This document shows positions 1-6,840 of a stretch of 7,292 nt of DNA, in pieces (position 1 is the first letter of the stretch; each line of letters begins with the position of its first letter). The translations under genes were made by a program, and so were the position numbers. The notes beneath the pieces are model-generated. The model made no database searches and had not been told where the DNA came from. It was given only the letters and a program-made list of their open reading frames with translations. The stretch lies in NCBI GenBank assembly GCA_012522705.1, contig JAAYJY010000213.1:1-7292 (forward strand). The letters are read 5' to 3'. The stretch is from Syntrophomonadaceae bacterium (GTDB lineage: Bacteria; Bacillota; Syntrophomonadia; Syntrophomonadales; Syntrophomonadaceae).

Positions 1-13
1 AGGACAACCCTAG

Positions 14-2632
14 ATGCCGACCGAAAAAGGCCTTTTTTCTGAATTGATCGATGCCCACTGCCAGGATCCGGACAAGCCCGCTCTAATCATGTACAGCGGC
101 GAGATCCTGACTTACGGTGAACTGATCCGGCTGCGCGGGCAGATCCAGACTACCCTGATGGATTGGGTCCGGCCCTGGGAGAGGGCGGCCCACATCACCC
201 GCGACGGGCGGCTCTGCATGCCCCTGCTGCTGGGGGTCATGGAGACCGCCATCTGCGCACCCCTGGACCCCGCCCTGAACAATGGGCAATACCGCAGCCA
301 GCTGGAATTGCTCCGCATCGATTGGGTCTTGTGTGACAGAGATCTGGATGCCGTCATCGAATCCGCCCTTGATTTGGGCCTGGGTATCATCACCCTGCCG
401 GGCGGGCCAGTCCCGGCCCCAGAGACATCTGACCTCCATCTCCAGCGGGAGCCGGATGCGGCCCGGCGGCGGGAGCAGGGTGATAGCAGGCCCGCCTTCG
501 TCTTCACCACCTCCGGGACCACCAGCCAGCCCAAAGTGGTGCCCATGCTGTATGCCGGCCTGGCCAGGGCGATCGAGGTGGAGGCCGATTTTTATGATTA
601 CACTGCGGAATCGGTTCAGTTGGTAGCGGTACAATTGTTCCGCAACCCGGCCATCCAGGTTATTCTCAAGGTCCTCATAAGAAATGGCTCTATCGTATAT
701 ACCGATGGCGTGAATCCCAAACGGATAGCCGATTGTCTGCAGCGTTTCCCCATCACCCACATGAATCTGCAACCCGCCGGTATGTTCGCCCTGCTGCGGT
801 ACTGCCAGCAGAGTTCTTATGTCTACCCGCACCAGCATAATATGTACCTTATCGTGGTCGGCGCTCCCCTGCCCGTCCAGGTGCGGGAGGAAATCCAACA
901 GCTCTTCCACGCCAATCTGATCGATCATTACGGGATGACTGAAGTGGGCTTGATAACCAGCCCCCATAAAGCTCCCAAGGGTTATAAACCGGGCTCGGTA
1001 GGCTGTCCCTTCTTCAAACAGATCCGTCTGGAGGAAGGCGAGGTGCTGGTGAAGGATTTTGGCATGTTTGCCGGCTATGACGACCCGGAGGTTAACCGGG
1101 ACAGCTTCCTGGATGATTGGTTCCGGACCGGTGATATGGCCAGTATCGATGAGGACGGTTACCTATTTCTCCAGGGCCGGGTAAGGGAGATGATCAATCG
1201 CGGCGGGGAAAAGATCTCGCCCTATGAAGTCGAGGCCGCCCTGTTGGAATCAGCCCCCATCAAGGAAGCAGTTGCCTTTCCCTATCCCAACAAACAGGGT
1301 TCGGACGACGTCGGGGTGGTGGTCGTCCCCCATCCCGGGGCAACGGTGGATTTAAGGGAAATAAGGTCCGCCCTGAGAAGCCGGATCAAACCTTATAAGC
1401 TTCCCGCCCTTCTCTACAGTGTGGCCGAGATACCCACCAGCTCAGCCCACAAGGTGCAGCGCAACCTGCTCTGCCAGCAGCTGCAGGCACTGGGTCTGAC
1501 CCCTCAGACCCTGAAGAATGAACCCCGGGATGAGGAGGAGGATTTGACCCCTACCCAGGCTGTCCTGCGGGAACTGTGGCAGTATATCCTGGATCAGCCC
1601 TATATCGGCCTGGATGACGATTTCTTCGATCTGGGCGGGGATTCACTCAGTGCGGCCGAACTCCTGTCCGCCATAGAGACCCGTCTGGATTGTGTCTTGC
1701 CGGTAAACGATTTCTTCCGGCAGTCCACTGTCCGGGAACTGGCCCAGTTGGTGGACGCCACCCCCCGAACCGGGCTTTACCGGCATTTGGCACCTATCCG
1801 CCCGCAAGGCGGCAAGATCCCTGTGTTTCTGGTCCATGACGTACATGGCGATGTCGTTACCTATCACCACCTGGCCGCTCACATCGATCCAGAACGACCG
1901 GTATACGGGCTCAATCTCAATTTTGCCCGGGAAGCCTGGAATACCGCCGCCACCCTGGCCGATATCGCAGCGGTCTACGCGGAGGAAGTGCGGCGTCTGG
2001 CGCCAGCCGGTCCGTACTATCTGGGCGGGTTGAGCATCGGGGGGGCCATAGCCCTGGAGATGGCGCGTATCCTTGAGCAGCAGGCTCAAGCGGCAGTAGT
2101 GGTCATGCTGGACACCTATTCGCAGTCTTATGTCCATAAGAGCCGGAAATCTAGCGCCCACCTGCGCAGCCTGCTCCGCTACAGTATCAAGACCATCCGC
2201 CAGACGCCGGCCGCCGAGGTCCCCCGCCTGGTACACAGTAAACTGGCCCCGGCCCGCAATGTGCTTATGAATGTGCTGCAAACCCCGTCCTTTGACCAAC
2301 AACCGCAAAAACTGGATGTGGAACTCAACGACCCGACCCTTCCGGAACTCCAAAGGAACAAAATGCTGCTCAGCCATCTTAACCAGACCTATCAGCCCCA
2401 ATACTATAACGGACAGGTATACTATTTCGAGGCGGCCCGCCGTTCCGACCAGCGGGATTACTGGCGCTCCCGGGTCCGGGAATTCGTGGTGATCCCCAAA
2501 GACTGTAACCATACCGATTTCGTGGAACCAGAATACGCTGGGGATACCGCCCGGGACATCAACGCCATCCTGGCCCGGCACGACGCGGAAGCCTATCACA
2601 ACTCCGCCCGGATAGGGGGAGAGCAGCGATGA
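14..2632 (+). CDS. A-T-TE protein: acyl-/aryl-AMP ligase, carrier and thioesterase (NRPS-like, no condensation domain)
   Basis: This gene encodes an 872-aa cytosolic assembly-line enzyme predicted to adenylate a carboxylic acid, load it on a phosphopantetheine arm and release the product. The adenylation domain (about 10-500) shows A3 TTSGTTSQPK (165-174), A5 YGMTE (306-310), A7 FRTGD (370-374), A8 GRVREMINRGGEKISP (from 388) and the catalytic A10 lysine, K480, in HKVQR. The carrier domain (about 515-590) has LGGDSL with attachment serine S544. The type I thioesterase (about 597-865) has GLSIGG nucleophile S674, D700 and H833 in CNHTD. Its A8 resembles acyl-CoA synthetases of the oxalyl-CoA synthetase (AAE3) kind, not the QVKIRG form of amino-acid domains. 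The usual FD substrate aspartate is absent (LFRNP, 208-212). Known A-T-TE enzymes without a condensation domain include RalA and the fungal atromentin and microperfuranone synthetases. The start has AGGA nine bases upstream. The stop overlaps ATG of the next gene (ATGA). The substrate is unknown. Confidence 0.9.
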   Translation: MPTEKGLFSELIDAHCQDPDKPALIMYSGEILTYGELIRLRGQIQTTLMDWVRPWERAAHITRDGRLCMPLLLGVMETAICAPLDPALNNGQYRSQLELLRIDWVLCDRDLDAVIESALDLGLGIITLPGGPVPAPETSDLHLQREPDAARRREQGDSRPAFVFTTSGTTSQPKVVPMLYAGLARAIEVEADFYDYTAESVQLVAVQLFRNPAIQVILKVLIRNGSIVYTDGVNPKRIADCLQRFPITHMNLQPAGMFALLRYCQQSSYVYPHQHNMYLIVVGAPLPVQVREEIQQLFHANLIDHYGMTEVGLITSPHKAPKGYKPGSVGCPFFKQIRLEEGEVLVKDFGMFAGYDDPEVNRDSFLDDWFRTGDMASIDEDGYLFLQGRVREMINRGGEKISPYEVEAALLESAPIKEAVAFPYPNKQGSDDVGVVVVPHPGATVDLREIRSALRSRIKPYKLPALLYSVAEIPTSSAHKVQRNLLCQQLQALGLTPQTLKNEPRDEEEDLTPTQAVLRELWQYILDQPYIGLDDDFFDLGGDSLSAAELLSAIETRLDCVLPVNDFFRQSTVRELAQLVDATPRTGLYRHLAPIRPQGGKIPVFLVHDVHGDVVTYHHLAAHIDPERPVYGLNLNFAREAWNTAATLADIAAVYAEEVRRLAPAGPYYLGGLSIGGAIALEMARILEQQAQAAVVVMLDTYSQSYVHKSRKSSAHLRSLLRYSIKTIRQTPAAEVPRLVHSKLAPARNVLMNVLQTPSFDQQPQKLDVELNDPTLPELQRNKMLLSHLNQTYQPQYYNGQVYYFEAARRSDQRDYWRSRVREFVVIPKDCNHTDFVEPEYAGDTARDINAILARHDAEAYHNSARIGGEQR
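2614..2631 (+). promoter_or_regulatory. Ribosome binding site and overlapping ATG for the transporter gene
   Basis: A purine-rich AGGGGGAGAG (2614-2623) lies 5-8 bases before ATG 2629-2631, which overlaps the preceding stop as ATGA. This is a textbook translationally coupled start. However, its frame stops at TGA after 22 codons, so it does not read into the transporter without a frame change. The GTG at 2658 has only AAGAA directly abutting it and no properly spaced Shine-Dalgarno sequence. Confidence 0.6.
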
Positions 2633-2662
2633 ATCCAGGCGCGATAGACTATAAGAAGTGGC
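2629..2662 (+). other. Probable -1 frameshift at the start of the transporter gene
   Basis: From ATG 2629 the frame reads MNPGAIDYKKW and then turns into a Trp/Pro-rich tail that stops at TGA 2695-2697. The frame starting at 2658 continues with AAGLAGLVLAIVI, a clear first membrane helix. The two join smoothly if the GG of TGG-CCG were GGG. I see no canonical slippery heptamer here, so a mutation or a sequencing/assembly error is more likely than programmed frameshifting. Confidence 0.6.
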
Positions 2663-4037
2663 CGCGGGATTGGCCGGGCTGGTCCTGGCCATCGTGATCG
2701 CCCGCTCCACTCCCCCCGAGCCCCTTAATCTCAATTCCATGATATTTCTGGGCACCTTTGCCTGCGCGGTGCTGTGGTGGCTGGTGGAATTGATACCGGA
2801 CTATGCCACCTGTCTGCTGATGTGTGCTTCCTGGGCAGTCCTGAAGGTGGTGCCTTTCAGCACCGCTTTTGCCGCATTTGGCGGGGAGACCTTCTGGTTG
2901 CTGGTGGGGGCGCTGGGTATAGGATTGGGGGTGGCGGAGTCCGGCCTGTTGGACCGTATGGCCCTTAAAATAATGAGCCTGTTTCCGGTCGGTTTCAGAG
3001 GTATGACCAGCGCCATGTATGCAGTGGGCATGGTGATTAACCCGCTGATCCCCAGTGTTACGGCCAAGGTTTCCATCACCGCCCCCTTTGCCAAAGCCAT
3101 CGGTGACAAAATGGGATTTGCCGATGAAAGCGAAGGCATGGGAGGACTCTTCGCGGCCATGTTCATGTCCGCCGGAGTCCTCTATCCCATTTTCCTCAGT
3201 GCTTCACTGTTCAATTACGTCCTGGTGGGATTGATGCCCAAAGAAGTGGCTCCGGGGATCACCTGGATGTCGTGGCTGGGGGTAAGCTGGGTGTGGGGGT
3301 TGGTGGTCATAGGGCTGGGTTATATGGCGGTGCAGACCCTGTACAGACCCAAGGAGACCCGGACCATGGACCCCGGGTTCGTCACTGCCGAGCTGGCCAA
3401 ATTGGGTGGACTGAGCCGCAAAGAGAAGATCGTGGCGGTCATACTGGCAGCGGCGCTGGGCATGTGGATCACGGAGCGCCTGCACGGCATTTCCGCGGCC
3501 CAGGTGGCGGTCATCGCGCTGGTATTGATGCTGGCCGCCAACATATTCGATCGGGCCGCCTTCCGGTCCAAAATAGGCTGGGATTCCATCTGCTTTATCG
3601 GCGGCATCCTCAACCTGGCGGCTCTCTTCCCGATCCTCAAGATCGACCGCTGGATCGGCACCGCGATAGGTCCCTATCTGCAGCCCCTGATGAGCAACAT
3701 CTACCTGTTCATCGTGGTCCTATGCCTGCTGCTGTTAGCGATCCGTTTCATACTGGTATCCCAGGCCGCTTCCTTGACCTTGTTCATCGTCCTGCTGGCG
3801 CCCCTGGCCACCGCCTTGCATATCCACCCTCTGATCCCGGCCTTCGTGGTGCTGACTTCCATAAACCTCTGGAATGCACCCTATCAGAATACCACCTTTT
3901 TGGCCGCCTTCTATGCCAGCGGAGGAATGGTCCGGCATTCCCAGACCATCAAAATGTCGCTGGCCTATGCCGCCATCAACATCCTGGCTTTGCTGGCATC
4001 GGTGCCTCTGTGGAGGATGATGGGCATGCTGCCCTGA
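2658..4037 (+). CDS. SLC13/DASS-family divalent anion (dicarboxylate/sulfate) transporter, 5' end apparently frameshifted
   Basis: This is a 459-aa polytopic membrane protein with about 11-13 hydrophobic segments, predicted to move dicarboxylates or other divalent anions across the cytoplasmic membrane, usually with sodium. The family is recognised from VELIPDY near the N-terminus, NPLIPSVTAK (128-137) and, in the repeat half, NLWNAPYQNTT (403-413). These correspond to the paired anion/cation-binding loops of DASS proteins, although the classical SNT triplets are altered. Its length is normal for the family, minus a short cytoplasmic N-terminus. The open frame starts at GTG 2658 without a good ribosome binding site. 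Upstream ATG 2629 encodes MNPGAIDYKKW in another frame. Restoring one G near 2659-2662 would give YKKWAAGLAGLVL, the usual start of this family. The gene lies directly behind the A-T-TE gene, probably in one transcript, and ends in tandem stops TGA TAA before a terminator. Substrate specificity cannot be read from sequence. Confidence 0.85.
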   Translation: MAAGLAGLVLAIVIARSTPPEPLNLNSMIFLGTFACAVLWWLVELIPDYATCLLMCASWAVLKVVPFSTAFAAFGGETFWLLVGALGIGLGVAESGLLDRMALKIMSLFPVGFRGMTSAMYAVGMVINPLIPSVTAKVSITAPFAKAIGDKMGFADESEGMGGLFAAMFMSAGVLYPIFLSASLFNYVLVGLMPKEVAPGITWMSWLGVSWVWGLVVIGLGYMAVQTLYRPKETRTMDPGFVTAELAKLGGLSRKEKIVAVILAAALGMWITERLHGISAAQVAVIALVLMLAANIFDRAAFRSKIGWDSICFIGGILNLAALFPILKIDRWIGTAIGPYLQPLMSNIYLFIVVLCLLLLAIRFILVSQAASLTLFIVLLAPLATALHIHPLIPAFVVLTSINLWNAPYQNTTFLAAFYASGGMVRHSQTIKMSLAYAAINILALLASVPLWRMMGMLP

Positions 4038-4085
4038 TAAATACGACCCGGCTGGATCGAGTGTGATCACCCAAACCCCAAAAAC

Positions 4086-4110
4086 AATACCCGCCCTAAA
4101 GGCGGGTATT
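4086..4110. terminator. Bidirectional intrinsic terminator between convergent genes
   Basis: There is a perfect 10-bp stem, AATACCCGCC (4086-4095) with GGCGGGTATT (4101-4110), around a 5-base loop. On the - strand it is followed by GTTTTT (complement of 4080-4085), making it a good terminator for the CAP-protein gene. On the + strand the following sequence is only moderately T-rich (CATGTTCTATC), so it is a weaker end for the transporter gene. Confidence 0.85.
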
Positions 4111-4246
4111 CATGTTCTATCATCTGCAGGTTATTACTATCTGCGACCATCTCTTTCTTGATCATTGATAGGGCCTTGCTTATTTACTGTTGGCTGTGAT
4201 TTCAGTTTCCTCGGAAATTCTGCCACCAAACCGTATCCACCTATGA
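4111..4246. other. Intergenic spacer between terminator and CAP gene stop
   Basis: This is 136 bases of AT-richer sequence between the convergent genes. I see no credible ORF, RNA gene or strong hairpin in it. It is most likely the 3' untranslated part of the CAP-protein transcript. Confidence 0.5.
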
Positions 4247-4975
4247 TCAGTTGGTGAACCACTGGGTGACGTAGAGGTCTTTCCCCTGCTGATAGAAGCC
4301 CAGCCCTACCTTGCGGTAGGAATCATCCAGGATGTTGTCACGGTGGCCGGGTGAATTCATGAAAGCGGTGTGGGCCGCTGAAACGGTGCGGTTGCGGGCA
4401 ATGTTTTCAGCCGCCGCCCGGTAGGTGATGCCCAAGCTCTTCATCATCTGAAAGGGGCTCCCGTAAGTGGGCGAGGTATGGCTGAAATACTGGTTGATGC
4501 CCATGTCTTTGGATTTGAGATAGGCCCCGTTGGAAAGACGACTGTCCAGAACCAGGGCGGCCAGACCTTGCTGGGCCCGCTCGGCATTTATCAGGTTGAG
4601 CATCTCTCTGGCCATGGCCGGGGAGTTTTTGGCCTCGGTTCCGCGGCTGGGGGCGGGAGTCGCCGGGGCTGGGGTTTTGACTGCCGTCGACCCTGACCGG
4701 CTCACATTGGCATCGGGCTGCTTCTGGGAATTCGGGGCCGGTTGCGGAGCTGGTTTGGGTTCCGGCTGGGGAGCCGGGGCAACATCCGGGGTCACTATCG
4801 GTGCGGCTGGCGCCGGCGCAGCTTCGGGGGCTGAAACCGGTGGGGCCGAGGTGTTTTCGGTAACGGCTACCGTGACGGGATCAGAAACCGGGGCGGGACT
4901 AAAAACGGGGAGAGTATTTACACAGATGAATCCTAGCCAGACCGCCATTCCGACGGTGATTAGTCTTTTTACCAT
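4247..4975 (-). CDS. Secreted CAP/SCP-domain protein, YkwD-like, with Pro/Ala-rich linker
   Basis: This gene encodes a 242-aa exported protein of unknown exact role. Residues 1 to about 25 (MVKRLITVGMAVWLGFICVN...) form a signal peptide or membrane anchor. Residues 26-118 are a low-complexity Pro/Ala/Val-rich linker, probably crossing or decorating the cell wall. Residues 120-242 are a CAP domain (cysteine-rich secretory/antigen 5/PR-1 superfamily) of the bacterial YkwD type. They include LNLINAERAQQGLAAL, H166 in YFSHTS, E190 in AAENIA and H211 in NSPGHRDNIL, the expected cavity residues. Homologues in spore-forming Gram-positives are tied to the cell surface or sporulation, but their biochemical activity is poorly defined. 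ATG 4975 is firm: AGGAGG (4981-4986) lies five bases upstream, and a promoter candidate lies at 5018-5046. The gene is transcribed alone and ends before the terminator at 4086-4110. A degenerate copy of its 5' part lies upstream at about 5090-5255. Confidence 0.9.
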   Translation of the reverse strand: MVKRLITVGMAVWLGFICVNTLPVFSPAPVSDPVTVAVTENTSAPPVSAPEAAPAPAAPIVTPDVAPAPQPEPKPAPQPAPNSQKQPDANVSRSGSTAVKTPAPATPAPSRGTEAKNSPAMAREMLNLINAERAQQGLAALVLDSRLSNGAYLKSKDMGINQYFSHTSPTYGSPFQMMKSLGITYRAAAENIARNRTVSAAHTAFMNSPGHRDNILDDSYRKVGLGFYQQGKDLYVTQWFTN

Positions 4976-4980
4976 CTTGT

Positions 4981-4986
4981 CCTCCT
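4981..4986 (-). promoter_or_regulatory. Ribosome binding site of the CAP-protein gene
   Basis: The - strand reads AGGAGG, then ACAAG, then ATG. This is a perfect Shine-Dalgarno core at five-base spacing that fixes the start at 4975. Confidence 0.85.
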
Positions 4987-5017
4987 GATTGGCATATTTT
5001 TCTGGTTGTTCCTTGTA

Positions 5018-5046
5018 ATAGTAGCATTAATCGACCAGCTCGCCAA
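5018..5046 (-). promoter_or_regulatory. Candidate sigma-A-type promoter for the CAP-protein gene
   Basis: On the - strand, TTGGCG (5046-5041) and TACTAT (5023-5018) are separated by exactly 17 bases, with four of six matches to each consensus hexamer. The predicted start near 5011 gives a leader of about 35 bases that contains the AGGAGG at 4981-4986. It is the only promoter-like pair I found in this gap. Confidence 0.5.
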
Positions 5047-5089
5047 CCGTTTTTCATCCTGACTCGATTCAGCCCGAAAAAACCTATTT

Positions 5090-5255
5090 TTAGCCGAACC
5101 GATACCAGGCCATCATGTACCGCCGGCGCCTATACAACTGGCGCGCTGGCGCTGCTTCCGGAGCTGGAACCGATTGGGCCGGTGTATTCTCGATGACGGT
5201 TGCCGGCACGGGAGCAGAAACCGGGGCGGGATTGAATGCGGGAAAACTTATCCGG
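5090..5255 (-). pseudogene. Degenerate partial copy of the CAP gene 5' region (signal end plus Pro/Ala linker)
   Basis: The - strand from about 5255 to 5149 translates as ISFPAFNPAPVSAPVPATV, IENTPAQSVPAPEAAPA. It closely matches VNTLPVFSPAPVSDPVTVAV, TENTSAPPVSAPEAAPA of the CAP protein (residues 19-55). At DNA level 5149-5231 aligns without gaps to 4816-4898, 66 of 83 positions identical by my count, including a 17-bp exact block (5215-5231 and 4882-4898). The reading frame then departs into RQLYRRRRYMMAWYRFG and stops at 5090-5092. The fragment has no start codon or signal-peptide N-terminus, because the deaminase gene ends at 5271, and it has no CAP domain. It is best read as the remnant of an ancient tandem or deletion-derived duplicate, unlikely to be expressed as protein. 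Confidence 0.7.
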
Positions 5256-5270
5256 CAATATCTTCTCCCT

Positions 5271-6599
5271 TTAGTCCAAGCCGGCCCGCAATTTGACCCG
5301 CTGCCAGGATTGCCGGGATCCGGCCCGGACCTCGGCTTCGTTTATGGTCAAGGTCCGCTCCTCCTGCATCAGCACCTGGCCGTCCACCATGGTGCAATAG
5401 ACATCGGCGGCCTGGGCCTGGTAGACCAGCTGGGCGTATACACTGGCGGCCCGGTCGGGCCAGGTATGCCAGCGGCGCAAATCGACCAGGACTATGTCGG
5501 CCTTCTTGCCCGCCTCCAGGCTGCCGATCTCCTGCTCCAGCCCCATGGCCCGGGCTCCATTCAGGGTGGCCATCTCGAACACCTGGCGGGCCGGCATGGC
5601 GGCAGGCCCGCAGCGCGGTTTGTGCAGCAGGGCGGCCAGGCGCATCTCCATGAACATATTCAGGTTGTTGTTGCAGGGGGCTCCGTCAGCCCCGAGACTA
5701 ACCCTGGCGCCCTGGCTCAAGAGTTCGGGGATGGGAGCGATGCCGGAGGCCAGCTTGAGGTTGCTGGAAGGACAGTGGGCCACGTTGACCCCCCGCGCCG
5801 CCAGGATCCCCCTCTCCTCATCATCGATATGGATGCAATGGGCCAGGATCAGGCCCGGGCTGCAATAGCCCAGATGGTCCAGGTAGATAATATTGCGTTG
5901 GCCCCGCTGCTCTTCCACCAACAATGTTTCCGAGTAGTTTTCCGAGGCGTGGGTATGGATGGGTACCCCGTATTGCTCGGCCAGAGCGGCTGCCCCCAGC
6001 AGCAGCTCTTCACTGCAGGAGGGCACAAAGCGGGGGCAGAAGGCATAATGCAGCCGTCCCCCGGCCGCCCCGTCCCATCTTTGGAGCAGCTCCAGGCTCT
6101 CCGCCAAAGATGCTTCGGTCTCTTCATGGAGGGGTGAATCAGGCTGCAGGCGGTTGTCGATCATGCATTTGCCGCCCAGGTAGCGGAGGCCCGCCTCTTC
6201 TACCGCTCTGAATATGGAATCGGTGTGGTTTAAGGTGCCCATATCGATTATGGAGGTGGTTCCTCCCCGCAGCAATTCCCCGCAGCCCAGCAGGGCCGAA
6301 TAATAGAGGGACTCCTCGTCATGAGCCGCTTCCAGCGGCATTATACGCTGGTTGAGCCAGGCCAAGAGCTCCAGGTCATCGCCCATGCCCCGGAAAAGAG
6401 TCTGGCACAGGTGGGTGTGGGCCTGGATGAGTCCCGGGATGACCAGCATACCACGAGCGTCGATGATCTGATCCTCGTCCCCCCCGGCCCAGGCGCCTAC
6501 CGCGGCGATGCGGTCCCCGACCACCGCCAGGTCACCCTCCAGCACCTCCCGCTGGGGGTTCATGGTGACGATGGTTCCGCCCCTTATCACAATAGCCAT
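5271..6599 (-). CDS. Amidohydrolase of the 5'-deoxyadenosine/MTA/SAH deaminase group
   Basis: This gene encodes a 442-aa cytosolic metal-dependent deaminase of the TRZ/ATZ-like amidohydrolase superfamily. It probably converts the adenine of 5'-deoxyadenosine, methylthioadenosine or S-adenosylhomocysteine to hypoxanthine, salvaging radical-SAM and methylation by-products. A TIM barrel is flanked by a beta-sandwich (1-60 and after about 365). Metal and catalytic residues by comparison with the Thermotoga enzyme TM0936 are H61 and H63 (HTHLCQTLFRG), H217 and E220 (HTHASEN), H254 (AHCIH) and D305 (GADGAPCNN). All are present. I prefer the start at 6599: MAIVIRGGTIVTMNP is the usual family beginning, and GGGGGAGGAGGG (6606-6617) is ideally spaced. 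An ATG at 6656 would add 19 unusual Gly-rich residues and has no good ribosome binding site. The neighbours are divergent or unrelated, so it appears to be transcribed alone. Related guanine or hydroxychlorotriazine deaminases are less likely alternatives. Confidence 0.87.
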   Translation of the reverse strand: MAIVIRGGTIVTMNPQREVLEGDLAVVGDRIAAVGAWAGGDEDQIIDARGMLVIPGLIQAHTHLCQTLFRGMGDDLELLAWLNQRIMPLEAAHDEESLYYSALLGCGELLRGGTTSIIDMGTLNHTDSIFRAVEEAGLRYLGGKCMIDNRLQPDSPLHEETEASLAESLELLQRWDGAAGGRLHYAFCPRFVPSCSEELLLGAAALAEQYGVPIHTHASENYSETLLVEEQRGQRNIIYLDHLGYCSPGLILAHCIHIDDEERGILAARGVNVAHCPSSNLKLASGIAPIPELLSQGARVSLGADGAPCNNNLNMFMEMRLAALLHKPRCGPAAMPARQVFEMATLNGARAMGLEQEIGSLEAGKKADIVLVDLRRWHTWPDRAASVYAQLVYQAQAADVYCTMVDGQVLMQEERTLTINEAEVRAGSRQSWQRVKLRAGLD

Positions 6600-6605
6600 T
6601 GAACG

Positions 6606-6617
6606 CCCTCCTCCCCC
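6606..6617 (-). promoter_or_regulatory. Ribosome binding site deciding the deaminase start
   Basis: The - strand reads GGGGGAGGAGGG, six bases ahead of ATG 6599-6597. It lies inside the longer reading frame that begins at 6656, so the long form would translate through it. This argues that 6599 is the true start. I did not find a convincing promoter for this gene in 6600-6747. Confidence 0.75.
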
Positions 6618-6696
6618 AGCTCCTCCCTGTTCTCCGGGAGCCGGGATAATCTTCATGCCATTCCGGGAATAGCCAAGCGGATTGGGCCATTTCCGG

Positions 6697-6725
6697 TTGA
6701 AATAATGGATCCATCAGTATATAAT
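6697..6725 (+). promoter_or_regulatory. Near-consensus sigma-A promoter for tRNA-Leu
   Basis: TTGAAA (6697-6702) and a perfect TATAAT (6720-6725) are separated by 17 bases, and the tRNA begins 22 bases after the -10 box. The -10 lies within a small palindrome, AGTATATAATACT (6717-6729). Strong consensus promoters are typical of stable RNA genes. Confidence 0.85.
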
Positions 6726-6747
6726 ACTTTTTGTATCATTTAAAAAT

Positions 6748-6832
6748 GCGGATGTGGTGGAACTGGCAGACACGCTGGATTTAGGTTCCAGTGGGTAATT
6801 CCGTGGGGGTTCGAGTCCCTTCATCCGCACCA
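6748..6832 (+). tRNA. tRNA-Leu, anticodon UAG, CCA encoded
   Basis: The acceptor arms GCGGATG (6748-6754) and CATCCGC (6822-6828) pair perfectly and are followed by A and CCA. The anticodon stem CTGGA/TCCAG encloses the loop TTTAGGT, giving anticodon UAG, which reads CUA and other CUN leucine codons. A long variable arm (GTGGGTAATTCCGT region) marks a class II tRNA, as expected for leucine. The T arm GGGGG-TTCGAGT-CCCTT has two G-U pairs. The gene is monocistronic, with its own promoter and terminator. Confidence 0.97.
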
Positions 6833-6840
6833 TGGAATCT

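Noticed and set aside
2651..2665. Programmed -1 frameshift site
   Set aside because: There is no X-XXY-YYZ slippery heptamer, and I saw no clear downstream stem-loop. A one-base indel is simpler.
1643..2755. 370-aa open frame on the - strand under the thioesterase region
   Set aside because: It is antisense to the carrier and thioesterase domains and has no recognisable motif or ribosome binding site.
3272..4066. 264-aa + strand frame overlapping the transporter
   Set aside because: It is an alternate frame of the membrane protein: hydrophilic, Gly/His/Arg-rich and lacking any domain signal.
4111..4246. Possible small RNA or small ORF between the convergent genes
   Set aside because: No stable hairpin, promoter or start codon with a ribosome binding site was visible.
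5115..6137. 340-aa open frame on the + strand opposite the deaminase gene
   Set aside because: Its sequence is Gly/Gln/His-rich without domain motifs, and it mirrors a clear deaminase with all catalytic residues on the other strand. It is a GC-driven shadow.
5271..6656. Longer deaminase start at 6656
   Set aside because: It adds a Gly-rich stretch not typical of the family, and the excellent ribosome binding site at 6606-6617 belongs to the ATG at 6599.
6600..6747. Promoter for the deaminase gene on the - strand
   Set aside because: The best pair, TTGGCT then AAGATT at 17-base spacing, matches the -10 consensus at only three of six positions and is too weak to list.
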